Source of the DNA: JBOGNO01 sp050747245
GTDB lineage: Bacteria; Acidobacteriota; Terriglobia; Acidiferrales; UBA7541
NCBI GenBank assembly: GCA_050747245.1
Contig: JBOGNO010000012.1
Span: 72,118-136,117 of the forward strand
Direction: 5' to 3'
DNA: 64,000 nt
Below are positions 9,143-19,200 of this stretch, in pieces. Position numbers and translations under genes: made by a program. The first letter of the stretch is position 1. Every line of letters begins with the position of its first letter. The notes under the pieces are model-generated. The model made no database searches and was not told the DNA's origin. It saw only the letters and a program-made list of their open reading frames with translations.

Positions 9143-12100
9143 ATGAATAGCCCGGTCACACCCGCGGCTTCCCCCAGTTTTTACGTGATTGGAGGAACGC
9201 TGAAGCGCGGTGCCGCCTGCTACGTGCAGAGGCAGGCGGACGCGGATTTGCATCGCGCACTTGAGGAAGGAAAGTTCTGCTACGTGCTCACATCCCGCCA
9301 GATGGGCAAATCGTCGCTAATGGTGCGCACGGCCGTTCGACTTCGGGAAGAGGGAGTGAAGGTAGCGGTGTTGGACCTAACAGCGCTCGGCCTCAACCTG
9401 CGAGTCGAGCAATGGTATCTCGGGCTGCTGAACCGCGTCGGCCAGCAACTGGACCTCGAAGATGAATTGTTGGACTACTGGGAGCAGCACAGCGCCTGGG
9501 GCCCTCTACTGCGCTGGACCGGCGCTCTACGAGAAGTCGTGCTTGAGAAGTGTCCGGGGCGGGTGGTGATTTTTGTTGACGAAATTGATGCCACGCGAAG
9601 CCTGCCCTTTTCTGCGGACGAGTTTTTTGCGGCCATGCGCGAATTCTACAACCGCCGCACGGAAGATCCCGAACTGAGCCGTCTGACACTCTGTCTATTT
9701 GGAGTAGCCACGCCTTCCGATCTCATCAAGGACGTGCGTACCACGCCATTTAACATCGGCCAGCGCATCGAGCTCACGGATTTTTCCGAGCGCGAGTCGG
9801 AAATCCTGCTGCAGGGTCTCGGACGCGATGAGCAAACCGCGCGCAAGCTGCTTGGGCGGATTCTCTACTGGACGGGGGGGCATCCCTATCTTACGCAGCG
9901 TCTCTGCCAGGCTGTTGCCGATTCACCGGAAATTCTTAACGTGGGCGGCGTGGATCGTTTGTGCGAGGAATTGTTCCTTTCTCGCAGCGCTCGCGAAAAA
10001 GACGACAATCTGCTTTTTGTCCGCGATCGCATTCTGCGCAGCGAAGCCGACCGCGTGCAACTTCTCGAGATTTACCGCCAGATTCGCGAGCAGAAAACTA
10101 TCAAGGAAGACCCCGCGCATCCGCTGCACTCGATTCTGCGCCTCTCCGGCATCACGCGAATCGTCGAAGGCTTTTTCCGAGTGCGCAATCGCATTTACTA
10201 CCGGGTCTTCGACAGAGAATGGGTCCAGAACAATCTGCCGGTGGATGAAGTACAGCGCCAGCGCGCCGCGTATCGCCGCGGCGTGCGACGCACCCTGAGC
10301 GTCGCAGCTTCCATCCTGTTCGTGATGGGTGGCCTAACCGTGTGGGCCTTGAGGAGTCAACATCAAGCCTCGGAAAGCGAGAAAAAAGCTCACGCGAGTG
10401 AGGAGTTTGCAATCAAGGAACAACACAAAGCTGAGACGAGCGCGACAAATGAGCAAATAAGCGCCCAGCGCGCCGATAAGGAGAAAGAAGCTGCAGTGAA
10501 GGCGGAATTGGACACCAAACGAGCTTTGCTGGCCGCACGCCAAAGCCAGAAACTAGCGGCAGAGTCCGAGGAAAAATGGCACCGCGAAGCGGTACGCATA
10601 CGGGGGCGGAACCTGGAGCATCTCAACACGGAAATCTCCCTCGCTGATAGCCTCATCAGCCTGTCTCCGCCAGAGAGAGCGTACTCATGGCATGAGCAAA
10701 AGGCCGGCGCATTGCTCGAGCAAGGGAATGTCCCGCAAGCGGAGAAGGAAGCTGATATCGCCCTCGCGGAGGCACCTTTTAATCCCAATGTTCGGACTAC
10801 TCACGGGTACGCCTATCTGCTCGACAAACAGCCGCAGAAGGCACTCGAGGATTTTGACTATATTGATAAATCCATCGATGCGCACATGGCCCTGAATCAC
10901 CTGAACCAGACGGTTGTGTTGGCCTTGCTCGATAGAAATGCGGAGGCCCGCGCGGCGCTCCAGAAGGCTGTGGATGATTACTCTTACGGCGGAGTGGGAG
11001 GGGGTTCTGAGCTCGAAATATCTCCTGACATTGAGATGGCCACGGGACGCACGGCCATTGTCGCCGATGCGGACGCGATGCGTGTTGCCTTGCGCTACTT
11101 GCAGATGCTGTTGAGTTCTTACACTGGTGACGCAGATTTCGACGGCCAACTGGCCGCCGCGGACAAGGCGGCGAAAGGAGTCAGCGCATCCACGCTGGAG
11201 GACGCCTACCTAACCGCCTTGAACTGGGCCTGGCTTCAGGAGACAGTGAAGACGGGACGCCCCGACTATGGCGCGAAGGTGGGTCAGGCTGCTCTATGGG
11301 AACGACTGAAACATCCGGACTGGGCGGCGTGCTACTACCAGAGTTTCGAGGAGCAGCATCGTGGTTTGCGCGATGTGCGTTTTAACGGCCTCGCTGCGCA
11401 AGTGCGCGAGCGCTTGGCAAAGCTCGGCCAGCAGGGCGAGGGTCTCTGCCAACGGCTCCGGGCAATGCCAACCGATCCTCGCCTGCTCCAACAAATGGCG
11501 CGCGAAAAAATGGCCCAGACGGATTACCTGAACGCCGAACTATACATCAACCTTGCCCTCAAACAGGAACCCGAGAACACTGACTTGTTGCTCCTCCGCG
11601 ATCAAATCCTGCAAGATCACGCCGTCGCCGCCAACATTGCGATGCAAGATGCCATGCAAGACTTGGACATCGCCAAGGGAGGATTGCTGAAAATTAAATT
11701 GGCTTCTTCCACGAAAGGGGGGCGGCGCGGCGCGACTTTGAAGGGAGAATCGGAAGATGCCAATAAAATCGAAGCTGAAAAGAAAGACCTGCAAATAAGG
11801 TTTGGCAATGACTTGCAGAAAGTCGACCTCAACAAACAGAAACGTACAGAGCTGTATATGAAGATGCTCGGCGATTCTGAAACGATCCTGAGACTAAATT
11901 CCAAGACACCCTCTGCTTATTACGGGCGCGCCCTGGCCTACTCTTGGACCAAGACTCCCGATCAACCTTACGAGAAGGTCTTAGATGATTTCCGCACCGC
12001 CTTGAAGTGGGATGCGACATCCGGAGGCGCACTTTGGGAACTTCAGCGTCTTTTGGGGGGAGACGAAAAAACTGCTCCGGAAGCCTTGGAGTACGCTCAG

Positions 12101-13159
12101 AGGTACAACCGCCTGTATCCTGGCTTCGGATTCGCAGCGGAAGCGAAGTTACATAACCAGTTGAAACAGTACTCTGAGGCTCTTGATGCGGTCGAGCATG
12201 CCATAGCCATGGATGGTGCAAATCTGGAGAATTACGATATCCGCGCAGAAGCTGAGCGCGGCCTTGGCCTCGATGAACACGCCGTGCTGCATCATCAAGC
12301 GGACGGCTATATGCAGGCGCACGACATTTTAAAACGCCGAGGCGAAGACTCCGCGGCCAATTCCGCGTACGAAAATGCCTGGGCGCTTCTTGAAAAAATC
12401 GATGAGTCGAAGGGCTTCGAGCTCATCCGATGCAATCCCCGGGCCAACTTCTGCGAGACAACGGAAGCGAAACCTTCCTTCGGGACGCCGGTCGCCGCCG
12501 TCATCGACGAAATTCTCCCCGGTGAAGGCAAGACTCGCATCGTCCAGACGGATCGCGGCAGCGAGGACGGCTACGTGGTGGGGGCGCAGGGCGAGCTTTT
12601 TTCGCGTCATGAAGAAACCAAGGAGCACACACGCCCGTTCGAGCAGATTGGCCGGATGGAAGTTCTAAGCGTTGAGTCCCATTCATCCAAGGTCCGCGTG
12701 ACGATGGACAATCCGGAAGGCGATGGTCTTGTTCGCCAACACGACCTCGTTCAGACTTTTGCTCGAGTTCCTAAGATGGAGACGCGCTCGGACATTTGGC
12801 ACATGGCGCGTTTTCACATCGAATTCCAGGATGAACAACAGAAGGGTAAGTTTTTCGATTATGCGGGTCTGCATTCAGCGGAAACGCCGGAACTCGTAAA
12901 CGGTATCTATGACAAAATGCTGACGGACATTCACGAAAACGCGGGCAAGCTCAGCGACCCGGCTGAGCAGGCCAAGCCGATCGCAAAGGGTAAGTTTGCC
13001 GGCAAGACTCCCCAACAAGCACTCGAGAGCAGCACGCGAGATGATTTGATTCACTTCTTCACGTACCTCGGGGACAACCCCGTAAACTATGCGGGTTACA
13101 CCTGGAAAGTTCCCGACTTGTTCTTGACATGGGTCCAGTTGGGTGCCCCCGAAAAGTAG
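9143..13159 (+). CDS. AAA-like (AAA_35-type) NTPase with one transmembrane helix, coiled coil and TPR-rich C-terminal region
   Basis: A 1338-aa protein. The N-terminal NTPase (about 10-370) opens with FYVIGGTLKRGAACYVQRQAD, the AAA_35 entry motif. It has Walker A TSRQMGKSS at 50-58 and Walker B VVIFVDEID (Asp146/Glu147). A single TM helix (about 384-402) follows an Arg-rich stretch, which predicts the NTPase inside and the rest outside the membrane. A charged coiled coil runs from about 403 to 490. The next ~600 residues are helical, with TPR-like repeats (EQGNVPQAEKEADIALAEAPFNP; QYSEALDAVEHAIAMDG). I do not recognise the last ~240 residues. The ATG at 9143 has AGGAGC eight bases upstream. 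It is almost certainly cotranscribed with the TIR protein. Cyanobacterial and acidobacterial relatives often carry WD40 or TPR tails after the same NTPase-TM core; function is unknown. Confidence 0.82.
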   Translation: MNSPVTPAASPSFYVIGGTLKRGAACYVQRQADADLHRALEEGKFCYVLTSRQMGKSSLMVRTAVRLREEGVKVAVLDLTALGLNLRVEQWYLGLLNRVGQQLDLEDELLDYWEQHSAWGPLLRWTGALREVVLEKCPGRVVIFVDEIDATRSLPFSADEFFAAMREFYNRRTEDPELSRLTLCLFGVATPSDLIKDVRTTPFNIGQRIELTDFSERESEILLQGLGRDEQTARKLLGRILYWTGGHPYLTQRLCQAVADSPEILNVGGVDRLCEELFLSRSAREKDDNLLFVRDRILRSEADRVQLLEIYRQIREQKTIKEDPAHPLHSILRLSGITRIVEGFFRVRNRIYYRVFDREWVQNNLPVDEVQRQRAAYRRGVRRTLSVAASILFVMGGLTVWALRSQHQASESEKKAHASEEFAIKEQHKAETSATNEQISAQRADKEKEAAVKAELDTKRALLAARQSQKLAAESEEKWHREAVRIRGRNLEHLNTEISLADSLISLSPPERAYSWHEQKAGALLEQGNVPQAEKEADIALAEAPFNPNVRTTHGYAYLLDKQPQKALEDFDYIDKSIDAHMALNHLNQTVVLALLDRNAEARAALQKAVDDYSYGGVGGGSELEISPDIEMATGRTAIVADADAMRVALRYLQMLLSSYTGDADFDGQLAAADKAAKGVSASTLEDAYLTALNWAWLQETVKTGRPDYGAKVGQAALWERLKHPDWAACYYQSFEEQHRGLRDVRFNGLAAQVRERLAKLGQQGEGLCQRLRAMPTDPRLLQQMAREKMAQTDYLNAELYINLALKQEPENTDLLLLRDQILQDHAVAANIAMQDAMQDLDIAKGGLLKIKLASSTKGGRRGATLKGESEDANKIEAEKKDLQIRFGNDLQKVDLNKQKRTELYMKMLGDSETILRLNSKTPSAYYGRALAYSWTKTPDQPYEKVLDDFRTALKWDATSGGALWELQRLLGGDEKTAPEALEYAQRYNRLYPGFGFAAEAKLHNQLKQYSEALDAVEHAIAMDGANLENYDIRAEAERGLGLDEHAVLHHQADGYMQAHDILKRRGEDSAANSAYENAWALLEKIDESKGFELIRCNPRANFCETTEAKPSFGTPVAAVIDEILPGEGKTRIVQTDRGSEDGYVVGAQGELFSRHEETKEHTRPFEQIGRMEVLSVESHSSKVRVTMDNPEGDGLVRQHDLVQTFARVPKMETRSDIWHMARFHIEFQDEQQKGKFFDYAGLHSAETPELVNGIYDKMLTDIHENAGKLSDPAEQAKPIAKGKFAGKTPQQALESSTRDDLIHFFTYLGDNPVNYAGYTWKVPDLFLTWVQLGAPEK

Positions 13160-13286
13160 GCACGCAACACGTTCCGCTGGCGAATGCTCTCGCTGAAGAC
13201 TGAATTCCCTTCGGGCATATTCGGATACTCCAGGTGCGGACAGGAGTCTCCGGTGTCGCTCCCGATTCGCCGAGCTGCCTTCACAA

Positions 13287-16200
13287 TTACAGCACGTTGA
13301 GGGTGAGCTGCAGGCTCTGCGTGATGCCCTGCGCCGTCGCCGTGATCGTAATTGTGTAGGTCCCCGGTGGCGTGCGGCCCGCGGGTCCTTTCGCTAGGCT
13401 TCCGCATCCCGCTCCCATCATGGCAACGAGAGCCACCATCGCGAGTGCAAATCCAAGCCGCCGCTCGCGCTTAGCGGCCAGCGCAATCACGAGAACCGAA
13501 AGGCCGGCCAGCGTAACCATAATGGGCCACAGCGGGCCATTCCCCGGCCATGATGGCAGCGTCCCTGGCGGCGCTGTCCACGCGCAGAACGTGTTCACCG
13601 AGATCGCCGTTTGCACTGGCTGATTAGGTGTCACTTGCACCGTGGGTGGAGCGACCGAGCAGGTGATTGTAGGTTGCGAGCTTGTACAGCCCAGTGTGAC
13701 CGTACCTGTGAACCCATTGGTATTCATCACGAGCGGGAATACCGCCGTACCGCCGGGACTCACCGTCACGGTTGTGGAAGTGCCGGGCGCGGGAGTGATC
13801 TGCAGAAGGGCGCCGGAACCAGCAAGCGGGATGCTCTCAGTCGGAGCGTTAAACGCATCGCTCATGATGGTCAAAGCGGCGTTGAATGAATTCGCGGTCG
13901 GCGGCGTAAACGTGACCCCCACGGTGCATGTTCCGTTTGGCGCGATCGGAGCGGTCCCGAGGCACGTTGAGCCGGGAACGAGATTGAAGTCGGTGTGATC
14001 CGTCCCCGTGATTGAAATATTGTTGATGTGCAGCGGCGCGGTTCCCGAGTTCGTCACCGTCACCGTCGTCGCGGGGCTCGTCGTGGTGGGTGCCACGCCG
14101 CCAAAATTGATCGAGTTGACGCTGGGAGATATCGCCGGAGCGGTGCCCGTCCCGGTGAATGTGAGCGTCTGCATGCTACCGGGTGTCGGCGCATTGTCCG
14201 TCAGCGTGACTGTGGCATTACGATTTCCGGGCGCTTGCGGCGAGAATTGCACCACTACCGCGCAATTCGCGTTTGGCAGAAGCACCGTGCCCGTCGTGCA
14301 ATCTCCCGCGCCCTGGGCAACCGGGAAATCGGCGGCGTTTCCAGTCTCCGCGAAATTCGAAATCGTCAAGGTGTTGGTGCCGTTGTTGGTGACCGTAATG
14401 GTCTGCTGCCCGCTCGTCGTTCCAACCAAAACGCTGTTGAAGTTCAGGCTGCTGCCCGGCGTGAATTGTATTCCCGCCGCAAGCCCTGTGCCGGTCAGCG
14501 TGACCACTTGCTGGCTATTTGCCGAGGGCGCATTGTCGGTGAACGTGACTGTCGCGGAACGCGCGCCTCCGGCCGTCGGCGCAAACGTCACCGGCAGCAG
14601 GCAGTTTGCATTCGGCTGAAGAACAGTGCCGTTCGCGCAGGTATTCGCACCAGGCACGATGGTGAAGTCGCCCGGATTGGCGCCTCCCGGCGCTACCGTA
14701 GCGATATTCAAAGGTAGATTCCCGTTGTTGGTGACCGTAATGGTCTGCTGCGCGCTCGTCGTTCCCACTGCTTGGTTGTTGAACGCCAGGGAATTTCCTG
14801 GAGTGAACTGGATGCCCGGCGCCGGCGCGGGAAGGGCCGTACCCGTTGCCGTGATAACCAGATTCGTTGACGGGTCGGTCGTAACGGTAATCATTTCGTT
14901 GAGGAGTGTGTTCGTGGGTGTGCTTGCCGTCGGTGCGAACGTGATTGTCACCTGGCACGTCTGGCCGGGATCGAGCACTACAACCACGGAAGGAAGCCCC
15001 GTAACGCACGAACCCGAGGCGCTGAAGTCCGCGGCGTTAATTAAAGTGGCGAATTGTAACGGTCCCACACCCGCATTCGTGATCGTCAACGGGGATGATA
15101 GCGCCGAGCTCCCGATGGCCACCGGCGTCGCGAAGTTCACCGCCGGTGTGGCCGGCGAGGGCACTCCTGGCGGCAGCGGGATGGACTCCGCAATGGTCAG
15201 GGCGGGATGTACGGAAGGTCCCGACGAGTTGGATGTCTCAAAGAACGCCGCCTCAAACGGCGATATTGCATAACCACTCTCATGCCCGCCATTAGTATCT
15301 GATCCGACAAAATGTCCCGTCGCGTCGACAGTATAAGAGATGCCGATCGACCCTCCCAAAGTAAGACTGCCGCCGCTGTGGCTGTTGTCGAACGTCGCGT
15401 TCAAATTGTTCGAAGGCGCAAGCACGGCCACCCCGGAGAGGTCCTCCTGCCCGTTTGGCACCAGCTCCCGTTGGCCGAAAAAGAAGTTATTGATGAACGG
15501 TGAAGCAGAAAATGGCCCGCCAATCTGCGGCGCGATCTCTCCGAACGGGGGATCGCTGGGATCCTCGCCGATGAGCAAGGCGCGATCCGGCCTGATGAAA
15601 TAGGCGATTTGGTTCTGGCTCCCGAGGCCTGTAAAAACGGCGCGGCCGATCGACGCCATGGTGTACGTTCCACTCTGCACCTGCCCCAGCGTGACAGTAC
15701 CGCCTTCGTTCTTGTCGGAAGTGACGGAAATGTGTCCGACTCCGCCCACTACGTTCGCGGTCGCCACTCCTATCAATGCGGAGGTTCCGGACGCACTCGG
15801 TCCAGCGACACTTACGATGTCTGGCCCGGTGAGCGAGCTCAGTCCGAATGAGTTTGGATTGAACTGCCGGAATCCCTGCCCGGCGAGGAGGATCCTAGAC
15901 GCCGTAGGATCAAGGGTCATGATAATCACTTCGTTCGCTGAAACGATATACATCGAATCAATGCTCATCATGTTCCCATTCACGGTTGCCGTCAGGACTG
16001 TGTGCCCATTTGCGTCAGGTGCCGTAAAACTGCCGGTGACTGTCCCGCTGATGAGCGTTCCATTGTCATTCAAGTCGAAGCTGCCACCACCACTCGGAAT
16101 CATGAGACTGTTGTTGATGGTGGTCAGAGCCAGCTCGACGGTTCGTCCGAGAACGGTATCTTGCCCTGTCAGGCCAAGCACGTAAGTGCCGGGGAGCGAA

Positions 16201-19200
16201 GCGGAAGTAAATGCCGCTGGGTTCTGCCGCTCCAGAAATCCAGCGCCTAGCCCGCCGCTTCCGGGCAACCCGTTGTCATCGAAATCGATGAAGCGCCCGC
16301 TGGCGGCCACGCCGTTTTTCACGTCGCCGAGGGCAAGAGCCAGTATCACGCCGCTGGCGCCGGCCGAGCCGCTGACGCAAGGACCAATTGACGTGCTCCT
16401 CAACAATGCGCGATTGTCCGCGCCCACGGAGTAAGTGCCTGCAACGTTGCACTGGGTCGCCGGATTGCCGCCCTCGCTGTTCTGGTCGAAGATTCCCGTG
16501 AAATTTCCTAGGCCGTCAAAATTTACACTCCCCTCATCATCCTCAATGGACGTGCTCGGGTCATTTGTCCCTCGGCGGAGAAATCCATACCGCCCGTTCA
16601 GCAGCGCCAATTGCGCCGCAGTGCTGGCCGTCACAGGATTGATGGTGATCGAAAAGTTGCCGGTCGTCGTGTTGTTCGCGGAATCGGTGGCCTTCACCGT
16701 GAAATTGCTCGTTCCGGCGGTTGTCGGCGTGCCGTTGATGAGGCCTGTGGAGGTGTTGAGCGAAAGTCCGGCGGGCGGCGTTCCTAGAGTCAGCGCGAAC
16801 GTCACCGAGCCCTGATTGCCCGTCACCTGAAGCATCTGGCCATACGGCAGGTTCACAATGCCGCTCGAAAGCGTAGTCGTCGTGAAGCTGAGCGTGGACT
16901 GATTGCCCTGCAGCGTAATCTGATGCGGGCTGCCGGGGGCCGTATCGAAAACTTGCAGAATCGCCGTCCGCGGACCCGCCGCCGTGGGCGCAAATCTCAT
17001 TCCAATGTTGCAGCTCCCCTCTCCATCCAGCCCCGTGAAAAACGCTTGAGTGCAAGTCGAGTTTGTAAAATCCACCAGGAAATCACCCGGATTTGCCCCG
17101 GCGATGAAGACGCCAAGATTCCTGTCCAGTTGCGTTCCCGTATTGCTGAAGAACGCAAATTGTAGAGCACTGGTGTTTCCGACCGAAGTATTCGGGAACG
17201 TCAGTGTCGGCGATGGCTCAAGGTCCACCGTCGTGGCTGGTATGCCCGTCCCAAACAAGTTTATGACTTGCGGAACGCCCGTTGCTCCCGGCGTTGAGCT
17301 TTGGATTGTGACAAAGGCCGTACGCGGCCCGGTCGCCGTTGGTAGAAAAACGACGGTGGGAAAACAATTTTGCGTCGGCGTAATCACGCCGTTGCACGAA
17401 GGGTCGTCTGTCACCACATAGTCGCCCGGAGCGCTGCCCCCCGGAACGAGCGTGTAACTAAGGTTTACGTTTCCTATATTCGTGAGGAAAATCCCTTTTG
17501 CGAAAGTGGACGTTCCCACGGTCTGACGGCCGAAAGAAAGATTCGTGCCGAAAATCGGGGCGAGCGTCGCGTTGGCGTTCAATCCGAAACCATTCAGGAA
17601 CGCGAATTGCGGCGATGCGGGATCCGAGTCCATGACGACAAGTGCTGCACTCTGGAACCCCGTGGTGAGCGGAGTAAACGTGATGCTGATCTGGCAATTT
17701 AGCCCGGGTCCGAGCGAAGCGCCACAAGTCGACATCGAGATGGCGAAACCTGGGGAGCCGCTGACGAATGCGTTGATGTTTGTGAGCGTTACTGAATTAC
17801 TGGTGTTCGCGAGTGTGACGATCTGTGCCGCACTCGTAATATTGATGACCTGGTTCCCGAAACTGAGCGTCGGCGGATTCGTGGGCGGGCTTGTGCTCAG
17901 TACGGCGATAGGTGGCGTTCCCGTCCCGCTGACGTTGTCCGTCGCCGGGTCGGGAGTGATTGTCCCGAACACTTGCAATGTCGCCGAGCTGGGTCCCGCG
18001 GCCTGGGGGTGGAAGGAAATTCCCACTGCGCAATTTGCTCCGATATTTAGCGTTTGACTGGGTAACGTGAAACAGTTTGTGCCGGAGGAAGGTGACTGGG
18101 CCGAATAGTCCCCCGGATTCGTCCCGCCGAAAGAGAAGCCTTGCAGTTGCACGGCTACAGTTCCTGTATTTGTCACCGTCACATTCTGAAAGACCGCGCT
18201 CGTCGTCCCCACTTCCGTAGCTGGGAATGCCGGCACCGGGCTGGGAGCGAGTGAAATCGTGCCCAGCGTCGGCGGAGGTGGCGCGGCTGTCGCGTTGCCG
18301 GTGAGCGAAATGTTCTGTATGCCCGCCGAATCATTGATAACCACTGAAGCCGTGCGCGTGCCCGCGGCGCCTGCCGTCGGTTTGAAAGTGACGATGTGCT
18401 GGCAAGTCACGTTGGGCTGCATCGTCGGCCCGCAGGAATGCACAAGCGTGAAATCGCTCGCATTGGGTCCCGTGAGCGATACGCTGTTCACCGTTAGTAC
18501 ATTCGTCCCGTTCTGCAGCGTCGCCGTCTGCGAACTCGACGAGCTTCCGATCTGTACACTCTCCAGGTTCAATGAAGCCGGATAAACGGAAGCGCCCGCG
18601 GAGCTCGTCGGCGAAATCTTGGAGACAAACGCGTTGGCATTGCTCACCGGGAATGTACTTCCCAGGCTTGCCTGCTTTGGATTAACGGTCGGAAAGTCGA
18701 GTTGCTGACATACCGTACCGGCAACGTAAATATTGTTAGTCGGGTCGATGGCAAGGGCTTGAACTTGGGTGCCAGAGCAGAACCCGGTGCTCCCGCCGAG
18801 ATATGTGGAAAACGCAAAATCCGAGCCGTTATTAAGGAATTCCGTTATGAATCCCATCCCCGCGAATGAATTGGTCACTGGGGCCGTCTGCAGGGGGTCC
18901 CGCGTGGGCAAATCTCCTGCAAACACTTGCCCGCCCACGAAGATGTTCTTCGAAGAGTCGAGCGCGATGCTTGAGCCTAACGTACCGCCAATGCTGCTCC
19001 CCCAGTAAGTCGCGAATGCTAGCGAGGCCCCGTTCGGCGCGATTTTCGCTAAGAATGCGTCGAATCCATCCGGCGCCTGAAGAGAGGGAGTGCCCAGATT
19101 TTGCGGAAAATCCAATGATTGCGTAAATCCGGTTACGTAGGCAGTTCCGTTCGAATCTACAGCGATTCCATTACCAAGGTCTGACGCGCTGCCGCCTAGA

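Noticed and set aside
14008..14717. Overlapping open frames of 203 and 229 aa on the plus strand
   Set aside because: Antisense to repeated anchor-D domains; the regular repeats create long open frames on the other strand.
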